Below, one piece after another: positions 11,644-22,058 of a stretch of 64,000 nucleotides of DNA (within the stretch, counting starts at the first letter, position 1; each line of letters starts with the position of its first letter). This stretch comes from Pinus tabuliformis (lineage: Eukaryota > Streptophyta > Pinopsida > Pinales > Pinaceae). Below the pieces are notes generated by a model. That model searched no databases. It was not told where the DNA came from and saw only the letters and a list, made by a program, of their open reading frames with translations. The stretch spans positions 1,151,319,007 to 1,151,383,006 of the forward strand of contig CM062807.1 in the NCBI GenBank assembly GCA_031772625.1. The letters are read 5' to 3'. Both the position numbers and the translations under genes were made by a program.

Positions 11644-14229
11644 ATGGATTCCTCTAAGCTTGAATTCAGGGAGAATGACAAGCTGACTGGAAGTGATGAC
11701 TTCCATGCCTGGAAGATGTTATTAGATCTCAAATTAGAAGATCATGATCTCCTAGATCATGTGACAGGGAAGATTCAAGAACCTCCATCAAATGCCTCTG
11801 CTGCTGTTAAACACAAGTATAAGAAGGGAGAAATCAGAGCAAAGCTGCTGATCAGGGAATCCATAAATAAGAGTCTGGTTGCCTACATATCTGAACTAGG
11901 CACATCCAAGGAGATGTATGACAAACTGATACTTATGTTCCGAGTAAACAATGTGAACCAAGTGCTATTCCTCAAGAACAAGTTGAAGAATATGAAGAAG
12001 GGCCGAGACGAGTCTATTCAAACTTTCTTTATGAAGTTGACCGAAACCAGGAACAATCTGCTAGCTATTGGGGAGACAATAACTGATCGTGAGATGGTTC
12101 TCACCGCACTTGGAGGACTTCCATATGAATGGCAAGTATTCACAACTACCATTCTCAACAATAATACCATCCCTAACTTTGATGAGCTTCTGTCTAGATG
12201 TATGCAAGAAGAAACAAGGATGAAGGAATTTGATAATGAAAGAAATGCTGCCTATGTTGCTCATTCCCGAAAGAAGAACTCTGGTGGTTCCAAGGACAAA
12301 GGAAGGACTAAGACTCAAAAGAAGAAGGGTAAATGTTTCACCTGCCATAGGACTGGACACTATGCTAGAGAATGCCCCTTCCAGAAGAATTCTCCCGATA
12401 GTGACGACAACAACAACAACCAAAGGAATGGGAATCGAAGAAATGACAAATCCAAAGGAAAGAGGAAGACTCACTTTGAAGGAAACAATCCACCTTCTAA
12501 AAGGACCAGAAATACCAGGTATGAGGAGTCTAATGTTGTTGATAAAAGAAATGAGTATATTCTAATATTTGCTCTCTCAGCTGCATCTCCGCCCGACACT
12601 ATGGATGTCTGGCTAATCGATAGTGGTGCCTCAAGACACATCACCGGATTCAAGGAAGCACTTTCTGACATGATTGAAAGGGATACTGATCTAGAAATTA
12701 TCCTTGGGGATAATGCCACTTATCCTGTGAAAGGGACCGGGACTGTGACCCTCCACTTGTCTCAAGGACAAGTCCTCCATCTACAAGATGTACTCTATGT
12801 ACCCAAATTGAAGAAGAACCTTGTGTCTGTATCTGCCATGGAAGACAAAGGATTCAATGTAACTTTCTCTGATGGAAAGGTACTCATGTGGAAGAAGAGC
12901 TTCAAGGAAGCTATCTCAATTGGTTTTAGGGTTGGTACACTCTACCAGGTTGGAGGGAGTCCGTTGGGAGCTATGACTTGTGATACTATCCGTCAAACCG
13001 AACTATGGCACCGAAGATTTGGACACCTTCATTACAAGGCTCTTCCCGAAGCAAGGAAGGTGGTGACAGGGATGCCTGATTTTGGAAATAATCATAAAGG
13101 TGTATGTAAGGGCTGTGCTGAAGGAAAACATACAAGGGGACCTTTCCCCTCAAGTGTCACAAAGACATCTGAGATATTGCAACTGGTCCATTCTGATCTT
13201 TCCGGTATGTTACCTGTAACATCCCTGGGGGGATGTTCTTACTATATGACATTTACTGATGACTTCTCTCGCAAAACCTGGATATACTTCTTGAAGAAGA
13301 AGGATGAGGCTTTCATGTGGTTCCGTACCTTCAAAGCCTTGGTGGAAAATATGACCGGAAAGAAGATCAAGATTTTGAGGACTGACAATGGCACTGAATA
13401 TGAGTCAAATGAGTTCAAAGACTTTTGCAAAGAAGCTGGCATTAAGAGGGAGACTACCACTGCATATACTCCTGAGCAGAATGGTGTTGCTGAACGCAAG
13501 AATAGGACTATTGTGGAAGCTGCCCGTGCCATGCTATGTGACCAAGGTCTTCCAAAGTTTCTGTGGGGAGAAGCTGCAAATACTGCTGTGTACATTCAAA
13601 ACCGATGCCCTCATTCTGCTTTGGACTCCAAAACTCCCGAAGAGGTTTTCTCTGGTAAGAAACCTGATGTCTCACATTTTAGAATTTTTGGATGTCCTGT
13701 CTATTTTCATGTGCCGAAAGAAAAGAGAAGTAAGCTGGATGCTACTGGGAAGAAAGGAATGTTTGTGGGCTACAGTGAGACTTCTAAGGCATATAGAGTC
13801 TATGTACCTGGTCAAAGGGAAGTAGAGATAAGCCATGATGTCACTTTTGACGAAGATGCTTCCCTGAAGAAAGTAGTAGATCTTCCTAGATCTGAAGAAA
13901 ACCATGAAGAAAGACCTGGAAATCTGGAAGAACCCCAGGATGAGACTATGCCTGATGTTGAAGGGCCAATGGACCCTATTGATCCTTCCCCTTCTCTAGG
14001 AAAGAGGCCATCATGGCTCAGGGACACCCTCGAAGATGCTGAGGGTCATGCTGCCCCAAGGGGAACATTCCAAGAAAGCAAGAAGCCGTGTAGATACCAA
14101 GGGTATCTAGCTGCCATGAGTACTATTATACAATCTGAACCTGGATCTTTTGAGGAAGCCATCAAGCATCAAGTCTGGAAGGATGCTATGCATGAAGAAT
14201 ATGAGGCTATTATGAAGAATGATGTCTAG
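11644..14229 (+). CDS. Copia gag-protease-integrase, 861 aa, ending at an in-frame TAG
   Basis: The first part of the Copia polyprotein makes the nucleocapsid protein, processes it and integrates the cDNA. It holds a UBN2-type gag domain (about residues 60-190), a CCHC zinc knuckle at C231-C234-H239-C244, and an aspartic protease with DSGAS at residue 326. A pre-integrase HHCC region follows (HRRFGH...CKGCAEGK, about 455-495). The integrase catalytic triad is D518, D581 and E617, with the last two in DX35E spacing. The ATG follows the PBS by 46 bp. The frame stops at TAG 14227-14229 where the family has a conserved tryptophan (ND-V-W), so a TGG-to-TAG change is likely. The frame continues after it without any shift. 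Confidence 0.95.
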   Translation: MDSSKLEFRENDKLTGSDDFHAWKMLLDLKLEDHDLLDHVTGKIQEPPSNASAAVKHKYKKGEIRAKLLIRESINKSLVAYISELGTSKEMYDKLILMFRVNNVNQVLFLKNKLKNMKKGRDESIQTFFMKLTETRNNLLAIGETITDREMVLTALGGLPYEWQVFTTTILNNNTIPNFDELLSRCMQEETRMKEFDNERNAAYVAHSRKKNSGGSKDKGRTKTQKKKGKCFTCHRTGHYARECPFQKNSPDSDDNNNNQRNGNRRNDKSKGKRKTHFEGNNPPSKRTRNTRYEESNVVDKRNEYILIFALSAASPPDTMDVWLIDSGASRHITGFKEALSDMIERDTDLEIILGDNATYPVKGTGTVTLHLSQGQVLHLQDVLYVPKLKKNLVSVSAMEDKGFNVTFSDGKVLMWKKSFKEAISIGFRVGTLYQVGGSPLGAMTCDTIRQTELWHRRFGHLHYKALPEARKVVTGMPDFGNNHKGVCKGCAEGKHTRGPFPSSVTKTSEILQLVHSDLSGMLPVTSLGGCSYYMTFTDDFSRKTWIYFLKKKDEAFMWFRTFKALVENMTGKKIKILRTDNGTEYESNEFKDFCKEAGIKRETTTAYTPEQNGVAERKNRTIVEAARAMLCDQGLPKFLWGEAANTAVYIQNRCPHSALDSKTPEEVFSGKKPDVSHFRIFGCPVYFHVPKEKRSKLDATGKKGMFVGYSETSKAYRVYVPGQREVEISHDVTFDEDASLKKVVDLPRSEENHEERPGNLEEPQDETMPDVEGPMDPIDPSPSLGKRPSWLRDTLEDAEGHAAPRGTFQESKKPCRYQGYLAAMSTIIQSEPGSFEEAIKHQVWKDAMHEEYEAIMKNDV

Positions 14230-15690
14230 GATGTGGTCCCGAGACCGAAGGACAAATCTGTTGTCACCGCTAAATGGCTCTACAAGATTAAACATGGATC
14301 TGATGGGAGTGCTGAAAAGTTTAAGGCAAGATTTGTTGCCCGTGGCTTCTCTCAAAAAGAAGGAATTGACTATGACGATATATTTGCACCTGTGGCTCGA
14401 TATACCACCATCCGATCCATCATAGCCCTTGCTGCTACGCAAGGATGGAGTCTTCATCAGATGGATGTCAAGACCGCTTTTCTGCATGGTGCAATAAAGA
14501 AAGAGGTGTATGTAGAACAACCTCTGGGATTTGAAGTTCAAGATCGAGACACTTATGTCTGCAGGTTGAAGAAAGCCCTCTATGGGTTAAAGCAAGCACC
14601 CAGAGCTTGGTATGAGAGGATGGATAGTTACTTAATGAAGCTGGGCTTCACTCGAAGCAATGCTGATCCAAACCTTTACTTTAAGGTTGTGGAAGGAAAG
14701 CCTCTCATTCTAGTGCTGTATGTGGACGACCTCTTCCTGACAGGTAATGACCCTCTCATTCATCAATGTAAGAGGGAGCTTGCTGCTGAGTTCGAGATGA
14801 AAGACCTAGGACTGATGCACTATTTCCTAGGCCTGGAGGTCTGGCAGAGACCTGGAGAGATTTTCCTTTCTCAAGGAAAGTATATTGTGAAGCTTCTGGA
14901 AAGATTTGGGATGGTGGACTGTAAGTCCGTGTCGACACCAATGGAACTCAACTTTAAGAAGTTGAGTGGCAGCGCTGCAGGGCCTATCTTGGCCAATCCT
15001 ACTGAGTATCGTCAACTCATAGGAGCTTTGATGTTCTTAGTGAACACCCGTCCGGACATATGTTTTGCAGTGAATACTTTGAGTCAACAGATGGTTGAGC
15101 CTCATCATTTTCACTGGGTTGGTGCCAAGAATCTTTTGAGATATCTTCGGGGCACGATAAACCATGGGCTGAGATACACTGCCGGGAGTGTGATACTCCG
15201 GGGATATACTGATGCCGATTGGGCTGGCAGTGTGGTGGATCGTAAGAGCACATCTGGATGCTGTTTCAATCTTGGTTCTGCTTCGATCTCATGGATGAGC
15301 AGGAAGCAGAAGTCGGTGGCTTTGAGCACTGCGGAGGCCGAATACATTGCTGCTAGTATGGCCTGTTGTGAAGCAGTTTGGTTGAGGAAGCTCTTTAGTG
15401 AGCTGTTCCAACATGTGCTAGATACCACTGTAATACTCTGTGATAATCAGAGTGGGATTCGTATGACTGAGAATCCTGTGTTCCACGACCGATCCAAGCA
15501 TATTGATATCAGGTACCACTTTATCCGGGATATGGTACAGCGAGGCGCCGTAAGGCTCGATCATATAGGAACTGATGAGCAGGTCGCGGATATTCTCACT
15601 AAGCCCCTGGGGAAGGTCAAGTTCCTAACCTTCCGTGAGAGTCTTGGTGTCGTGGAAAGACCCTATGATGTGGGTCCTGTTGGACGATGA
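14230..15690 (+). CDS. Copia reverse transcriptase-RNase H, downstream of the TAG
   Basis: This is the same frame as the gag-integrase part, separated only by one TAG. It is not an independent gene, and the first ATG (14233) is unlikely to be a natural start. The RT domain has KTAFLHG, the catalytic YVDD at residues 163-166 counted from that ATG, and the GLKQAPRAWY block. RNase H follows with the TDADWAG motif, STAEAEY and the terminal HIDIRYHFIRD...VADILTKPL block that marks Copia polyprotein ends. It stops at TGA 15688. No further lesion was seen, so only the single nonsense codon stands between this copy and a full polyprotein. Confidence 0.94.
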   Translation, partial: DVVPRPKDKSVVTAKWLYKIKHGSDGSAEKFKARFVARGFSQKEGIDYDDIFAPVARYTTIRSIIALAATQGWSLHQMDVKTAFLHGAIKKEVYVEQPLGFEVQDRDTYVCRLKKALYGLKQAPRAWYERMDSYLMKLGFTRSNADPNLYFKVVEGKPLILVLYVDDLFLTGNDPLIHQCKRELAAEFEMKDLGLMHYFLGLEVWQRPGEIFLSQGKYIVKLLERFGMVDCKSVSTPMELNFKKLSGSAAGPILANPTEYRQLIGALMFLVNTRPDICFAVNTLSQQMVEPHHFHWVGAKNLLRYLRGTINHGLRYTAGSVILRGYTDADWAGSVVDRKSTSGCCFNLGSASISWMSRKQKSVALSTAEAEYIAASMACCEAVWLRKLFSELFQHVLDTTVILCDNQSGIRMTENPVFHDRSKHIDIRYHFIRDMVQRGAVRLDHIGTDEQVADILTKPLGKVKFLTFRESLGVVERPYDVGPVGR

Positions 15691-16134
15691 GCTCTGGGAG
15701 CTCTGGGGGGCTTTGGGGATAGCTTCTCGGAGCTATAAGCACTCATAATGCTTCTGCCCCACCCTTGTGATTATTGAGCTGGTTCGCCACTCATTTAATC
15801 TGTGCCCCGTATGCATCCTACCCATTGAGTTCAGGGCTCATGGGAAGTACCTCTCATTTGGCCAATGAGGTGTGGAAAAGCCAGAGACTATTAGCAAAGA
15901 CTGATGGACGCATCAGAGATTGCCGTACTCTCTATCTAGGATGGCATGGTCCAACCACTTGATCTGGGATCAAGATTTGTGAGGTCTGGGACCTCTGGAC
16001 TGATTATGTTAGTCGGGGAATGATGTCTTTGTGACTGACCCACTTCTGTTCTGAAATAAAGAAGCCAGCAAAGCAAGTTTCGGCGGGATGACTCACGATG
16101 TTAATTGCACTAATAGATGGAGTTCTCCCTAGTT
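15691..16134 (+). other. Copia 3' internal untranslated region
   Basis: This is noncoding sequence between the polyprotein stop and the polypurine tract, of the length usual for plant Copia elements. It has no conserved frame. Confidence 0.8.
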
Positions 16135-16143
16135 GAGAGGGAG
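16135..16143 (+). promoter_or_regulatory. Copia polypurine tract
   Basis: GAGAGGGAG directly precedes the 3' LTR and is the expected plus-strand primer site. Confidence 0.9.
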
Positions 16144-16989
16144 TGTTAAATTTGGACAACTAGGTCCAAACTCCATGTTCTGATGCTCAGATTAAGAGGC
16201 TAATATTTTTGTTGGATTCCTCTTTCTGAGAGGTGTAAAATCCATATAAAAATAGTCTTAATCCGATGAGCAGAACTTATATTTTGAATTTATTATTCTT
16301 AATAAATTATATGTGCAAGGTCAGCCAGTTTTGTAATGTAGGCTCACATGCCCAACAGATGTGTCACACACCCTCATTGATGGATATATATACAGGAAAA
16401 GTTGGAGAGAATTTGAACATAACTCACATCTTCCTCTCTCATCCTAAAAAGTACGAGCTACCTGGAGGACGAATTTCAGCCACACGTGGGAAGGACGAAG
16501 AGGATTTTTTTTGCTGCTAGGGTTTCTGCTGCTAGGGTTTCGCAGAAGTTTGACCAGCATTGACTTTGGTCAACGCTTGGTCCAAACAAGCTGAAAACTT
16601 GTGGGAGGTTCGATTTTTGAAGGCCGTACTACCTGGCACAAAAATCGAGGTCAAAGGGTTGACCGTTTTGCTGCTGCGTTGACTTTCAGCTCGCTGCCCC
16701 TGCGTTGACTTTTCAGGACAGCGTTGACTTTTGTAGAACTGACTTGGGTTGACTCATCTACTGGTTGGAGGGTTGTTGTGACACATGCTGGGCTGGCTGA
16801 CCAAAGGAGACTTTGCTGGTTGAAGCATCCTGTTGACCGCCGAAACGAACACATACATTTTTCTTGTTTCTGATTTGTCTTCTGTAAGATCTGCTTATAT
16901 GTTCTATCTGCATTTTGCTTATCTACTTGTATGATTGCTGTGAGAAAAGTGAAATTGCTCTTAGCATAGAACATCTACAAAACTTTACA
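16144..16989 (+). repeat. Copia 3' LTR
   Basis: It is 846 bp, the same length as the 5' LTR, with nine substitutions between them and no indels. It is followed by the second TSD copy GGATA, after which the interrupted hAT sequence resumes. Confidence 0.96.
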
Positions 16990-17702
16990 GGATATTTCTA
17001 TTTTCATTATGTGATTATTCATGAGTAAATGTGATGTAAATTTAGATACTTATAGTCTATGCATTGACAATTGACAATTTTATCGTAATGTAATAAATTA
17101 GAATGTATCATATATGCTTTATGATTGCACATATTTCTTAAATTCCTAATATATATATATATATATATATATATTCGCGTTTCCCCGTTTCCAAAATTTG
17201 GGGAGGTTGCGTTTCGCATCGCTTCCCGTTTCGGAAACTCGTACCCGTTTCCCCGTTTCGTGCAACCTTGTTATTTAACTAGTACTGAGAAATGTGCAGC
17301 AGACAACCATTTAAAATTAGAAGGCAATGCAACATGAGCTCAGCTTATCAAGCCTGACCTTAACTGTCTTTATTCATGGAAAGCACTTACAAGATTTGTG
17401 TTTAGACACTGTGGATTCCTTTAGCGGTAACAACAGTTATAGCTCCTATTATGACTTTTGGGTTCCAACCTACATAATCAGAGGCTAGAGCTATTATTTC
17501 AGTTCAGAGGGTTTCTCTTTGATACTGTTTTATCACTCTTTTTATCTACTAGTCACTGAATGTGCAGTTATTTTTGGTTCTTATTCTAACCACTCGTCTT
17601 TATATTTTTCATTTATTCTACTTCTCATTTATATTCCCTTACTGGAATCTTTTTCTTCACTTTGATTTCAACTTCATTTCTTTATCCGTTGTCTGTACTT
17701 TG

Positions 17703-18006
17703 CTTCAAGTCTACCTGCTTGATAAATGTGTTTTCTTTCTCCAGTATTCAGAATTACTAGGAGGCATTGAAGTTCTGAAGTTAACCAACGATATTAGATG
17801 AGAGATATTGTTTTTGTTTAAAACTGTTCATTGCAACGTTAAGATTGCAATATTGATACAGAAGAGTTCCCTTTTTAGACTGCTGTTTAAAGACTTGTAT
17901 TCATGTTTCCGTGTTGGAATGCACAAATTGGGATAAGTGTGAAATGCTTTTCATTAAAATGATACAGATATAAATACATGGTTTATGATCTTTGGGTTCA
18001 TCTTCC
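17703..18006. other. Intron sequence, unassigned
   Basis: No recognisable signal lies between the tandem duplication and the Copia LTR. Confidence 0.4.
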
Positions 18007-18985
18007 TGTTAGAAAATCAAAAGGCAGAAAGATTTTCTTATCTTTGATAATTACTTGTGATTTCCTTAAATTCTTATTAACTTCTTTATGTCTTCTTTAA
18101 CTTCTAATCATCAAGCAACTATCAAAACCATAAACATGAAGATCAAGGACACAAGATGTAGGCTCTCAGCCAGGGCAAAAACCCCTCTTCTAGGGGAAAA
18201 CCCAAAAAATTCTTCTCTTCTTTCATGAACCAAATCAAATGAGACAACCAAGACCTAAGACCAAGACAAATGACCTTCTCCAATCCACCAAGTCAGCTTC
18301 CCATGAAGATAAGTCAAACTTCCAGAATGAAGTCAAGGAAAACATCTAAAATCATGTCAACTAGGGTCTCGGCCCTCTCTTCTACTTCTGCAATTTTTGG
18401 TCCATTGTCTCCATCCTGTACCTTCGGCCGTACAATACTTCAGATCTCTTGCATGTGTGACAGAAAATGATAGATATTTCGGCTTCCTTTGATAAGTGTC
18501 TCCTCTTCTTCGTTGATGATTCTCCTTCTTCCTTTTGGTTCTTCGCATTCTTCTTCACTTGTGTGTTTCAGATTGAATTCCATGAATGAATGATCTCTCA
18601 ATAGGTCGAATGCTCAACTATTTATAGTGGTTTGAAGCTCCTCTATTAGGCCGACATGAAGAGAAGGGCAGGCCGACTTGGTGGAGGAGTATTGCATGAC
18701 CAAATTACATAAAATAATTTTATTTCTTTTACACAATGAGCCCAAGAAGGGTCTAGGACAAGATGACATGGACAATGACTCACGACATAAACCCTAGAAG
18801 CACACAATGGGTGCTTTGACCTAGAAAAAAATAAATAAAGCATGAAACCCATGCTTATAAATAATTTTTCTTTTACAATAATTTTTTTTTTCTTTCCTTT
18901 TGACAAATATATTACATCATGACCCAAATACAATTATGAAGACCGATACTAGTTACATTTCTCAACACTCCCTCTTAACTAGGGA
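18007..18985 (-). repeat. Antisense Copia 3' LTR (18007-18966) with PPT (18967-18985)
   Basis: Read on the minus strand, the LTR begins TGTTGAGAAATGTAACTAG and ends near TTTTCTAACA (18007). It is preceded by the purine-rich GAGGGAG-containing tract (18967-18985). Its sequence is related at perhaps 70-75% by eye to the LTR at 55619-56763 (shared GGGGAAAACCCAAAAAATTC and GAAGACCGA(T/A)ACTAGTTACA). The element body continues rightward and is interrupted by the Gypsy insertion at 19209. No matching 5' LTR with a TSD was found, so the element is incomplete. Confidence 0.75.
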
Positions 18986-19208
18986 GATATTCATAATTGT
19001 TCAACTGGTACAAGGTTGACCTCAATTTGAAATGTTCCAAGAAGAGTACAACAACATACGTAATGCTAGGGATACCCTAACTGCCAAGGTATCCTCCCAA
19101 CAAGGACTTAGTTGTCATCAAGGAAACTTGCCACTATAGGTACGATTAGGCTACAACCATGGTATCAACCCAATTGGATATAGATACCATTTAGGCCTTT
19201 ATGCCAAG
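18986..19208 (-). mobile_element. 3' internal tail of the antisense Copia, left part
   Basis: This noncoding sequence lies between the PPT and the Gypsy insertion point. It continues at 31262 on the other side of the Gypsy element. No open frame is kept. Confidence 0.55.
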
Positions 19209-21483
19209 TGTTGTCGCTCCTTGAGATGGCCTCAGATTACTTACAAGACCAATGCCTGGGCACATCTAGAGTCTGTGTCTTGTATGATTCTTAGGAAATA
19301 GGAGACATCACACACACACATACACACATAATAAACAACATGGGTTGGTTCATTCATCTAAAGGCGTAAGCCATGTATTTCTGGTACTTCTTCACATATA
19401 CAACTCACAGAAATATATGCATGAAATAGTGGAGGCTGAGTAGTTCAAGGACCTACAGTTTAATAAGCTTTGATAGAGCAATGAGAGAGGATAAGGAGGA
19501 GTAACTCATCACATAGAGCTTGAAGCATCAAGAATTCTATACTTAACACAGAGCTCGAAGCATCAAGAATTTCTAAACTTATCTGAGTTAAAGGTGGATA
19601 TAATGGACAAAAGAGACATTGGGTGCTATGATTCATGGAGCGCAATTTTAAAGATATAATTTCAATAATCCATACAGGCATATGCATTAACAAGTCGATA
19701 TAAATGAATCTGTGAGGAAGTTTGAAATATTTCTAATAACTATGATTACATGAATGCAGAGAAGAAACATGAACATAATGGATTTTAACAAAGGGAGAAC
19801 ATACTGTAGTACTCGAAGGTGGAATCACCACCATTTTCTTTATGTTCTGAAAGATGCATATCATACAGTGATATAGTCTAAAAATAACATGTAGCCTTTT
19901 CTTTAAGATTTTTGAACCTTTGTAAAGTGTTGCTTCCCCCTATTTATCTGGAGAGGGGATTGCTGAACATTGATTACAACAAAATATCTTCAGTCGAGTC
20001 TCAATTGTCAGATCGACTAGCTGTCTCGTCCAGGGATGGCTTTGTGGCCCAAACACATTGCAAAAGATTAATTGCCTGATTAAATGATTACCTCATTAAA
20101 TGATTGACACATTACATGATTACAAAAAACAGGTCAATCGAGCAGATGAACATGCCAACAAAATATCTCCATGCCCATCCCTGTGATTGCCTTTGCTTCA
20201 GGTTGTTGCTGGCCCACGGTTTGGTTTCTTGTGTCACTTGGCCAGTTCCCATCGCTTCTGCCTTTATGGCTCGGATCGTTAGTTCTTCAAAACTGGGAGC
20301 GATCATCTATCATTTTAATGCCATAGTACATAAGGATAGGTCGCCTGGGCAGTACTTTGTCTTCCCCCTGTATGGGGCACCATGCTGAATAATCAAGTCC
20401 TCCCGAGCTTCCAAGTCTTTGTTTACTTCTGTCAGCATTGACCCTGGTTTCGTGTCACAAGGGGTCTTTCTGGGTCAGTCCATGCCGAGTTTGAATGCTC
20501 CATCTCCTTTCTTAAATGCCACAACTGCCGACCCACCACACCTTTAAAGTTCTGCACTACCTGGTCGCCAAGTTATTACATCAAGGTTTTCAATTTAACA
20601 ATCTTTACATGGATGGGGCCTTCCGATCCATTTTAGCCCCTTTTGCTTCATGTGATCGGGGGCTATGACCAGGTGCTTAGTCCTCGGGCGCTGGGCCTTC
20701 AAACTCCTCTTGACACTTGCGATCACTGATCTGTGTGATTGGGCCCACTTGGGATATCGTAATTGGAGTATAAGAGAGGGCTTTCCTACCATATTACATA
20801 GAGCCTGCCGATTGTCTGGACGCGAGACTTCAAGAAAATAGGATGCATAAAATATCGCATCCGGGAGGGGTCTTGCCTATCGGAATTGTAGGTCGAGAGG
20901 GACCTTGCTTTGTGCGATCACCAATCTGCAGGATTGGCCCCTTTAGTGCTTGGCACTTGGTTTTTCGCTGCAATCCTTTGTTAACTAGTTTTCGGCCCCT
21001 CCTGACGACTTTACACTATATCAGGACTTTTCCACTTCGCAATCTTTTAACCCTAGTCCTGCCCAGAATCGCTGGTCGCTGATATTGCAAGACCTCCGAT
21101 ATTGTGGGAAGTCCAACATGTGGGACCTCCGCCCGCCGATTTGCGATGTGCGATATTTGCGATCGGCCGATCACAGATTTCACTGTTTCCCCTGCCGCTA
21201 CCTCAGAAAAGCCTTGATTGCGATTTGCAATGAGCTTGACCCTTAGCCATTTTTTCTTTGTTTTCAAGATTTCAAAGGGTATCTTCAATCTGCTCTAACT
21301 TTTGATCCAGGAGTCCATTTTTGGACTTCCACCTACCGTTGGAAAGCTTATTTCGAGCACTATTCATTGGAGAGGGTCCGATTTAGCTTTGAGAGCCTCT
21401 GTGGCTTGGAATATGGCTGCAAACTTCTCTGTTCTTTGGTACTCTTTGTACAACTAGAACTCTATTTTCAAAAGGTGACAACA
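19209..21483 (-). repeat. Gypsy 3' LTR (left copy)
   Basis: It is the direct repeat of 28944-31256. Both ends match the terminal TGTTGTC/GACAACA inverted repeat. A CA microsatellite differs in length between copies (19312-19330). The inner part (about 20690-21200) is dense in CGAT/ATCG words such as GCGATC and CCGAT. Confidence 0.93.
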
Positions 21484-21680
21484 TTGGCTCTACCTGGGGA
21501 CAATGCCTTGCTAGCAAGGTGTTGAGAACCTGCAAACTGTGAACTTCTCCTTTGGGCATGGAGTCTTTTCTAAACAAACAATAGTTTTGTGAAAGTGGAA
21601 TTTTCAACAGAAACTGGAAATTTCATCTAATTATTACAATACACACACCAGTATTTACAATGAGTGCAAGACAAGTACCT
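21484..21680 (-). other. Gypsy 3' noncoding segment and polypurine-tract region
   Basis: This short noncoding spacer separates the integrase C-terminus from the 3' LTR. The bases beside the LTR, read on the minus strand (CCCCAGGTAGAGCCAA), are a weak polypurine tract. Confidence 0.5.
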
Positions 21681-22058
21681 CTAGTTTTGGAAATAGAGTT
21701 TGAGGAACTGACCATTTACCGACAGTTCCAACGATTCACCATCCATATTTTCAAGTAGGTACGTGTTATTTCCTCTCTCTTCTGCAATATTGAAAGGGCC
21801 AAACCATAATGGATCGAATTTTCTGTGTTTGCCTTTTTCTTCTCGTCGGACATCCCATCGGAGAACTAAATCTCCTGGTTGAAGAGGTCGATCCTTAGCC
21901 TTCCTGTCAAATAAGGATTTCATCTTCTGTTGGTAATTTGACAATTTGGCCCCACCTGTTCTCTGTTTTCATGACGTTTCTGATTTATCCTTCGTGTCAA
22001 GGCACTTGGCTCTTCCTCAGCTTCTTGTAATAACTTCGCCACTGGCATTGCTAATTGG
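21681..22058 (-). pseudogene. Gypsy integrase C-terminal domain fragment
   Basis: The frame at 21681-21944 encodes the DNA-binding tail of a Gypsy integrase: PLQPGDLVLRWD, then KFDPLWFGPFNI and a closing NGQFLKLYF block. Similar coding continues upstream to the hAT insertion (SQLAMPVAKLLQE...LTRRINQKRHENRE), with in-frame stops and a shift near 21930-21950. The hAT element separates it from the integrase core at 23289. Confidence 0.8.

Larger units (their letters stand above)
10736..16994 (+). mobile_element. Young full-length Ty1/Copia LTR retrotransposon, body 10741-16989
   Basis: A complete 6,249-bp element lies in the sense orientation of the host gene. Its 846-bp LTRs begin TGTTAAAT and end CTTTACA. 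TSD GGATA is at 10736-10740 and 16990-16994. A PBS complementary to initiator Met-tRNA and a polypurine tract are both present. Domain order gag-protease-integrase-RT-RNase H is that of Copia. By eye the LTRs differ at 9 of 846 positions (about 1.1%), so insertion is recent relative to the other elements. The polyprotein is uninterrupted except for one in-frame TAG at 14227. Confidence 0.97.
10102..17278. mobile_element. hAT non-autonomous element 2, body 10110-17270, with nested Copia
   Basis: TSD TTATTTAA (10102-10109 and 17271-17278) is confirmed by the empty site in the neighbouring duplicate unit. The ends are CTAAGTTGCACGAAACG and, read inward from the right, CAAGGTTGCACGAAACG. Excluding the Copia element and its 5-bp TSD, the element is about 907 bp and has no transposase. 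Its subterminal zones iterate GGAAACG/CGTTTCC and GGCCGTACGG. The middle shares the hairpin block of the other hAT copies (about 10300-10400). The inverted relative at 22059-23097 is the closest copy. Confidence 0.9.
9485..17702. repeat. 0.52-kb tandem duplication; second unit split by transposons
   Basis: Unit A is 9485-10010 (526 bp) and unit B starts at 10011. Both begin CCTGGAATCGCTCCTGCTC and end TGTACTTTG. Unit B is interrupted after 10109 by the hAT element 10110-17270 and resumes at 17271-17702. Removing the element and one TSD leaves about 523 bp. The units differ by scattered substitutions only. Unit A therefore preserves the empty target site (TTATTTAACTAGTACTG at about 9577). Confidence 0.92.

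Noticed and set aside
12061..12474. 137-codon minus-strand frame opposite Copia gag
   Set aside because: It is antisense to a conserved gag-protease reading and has no recognisable domain; it is a shadow of the real frame.
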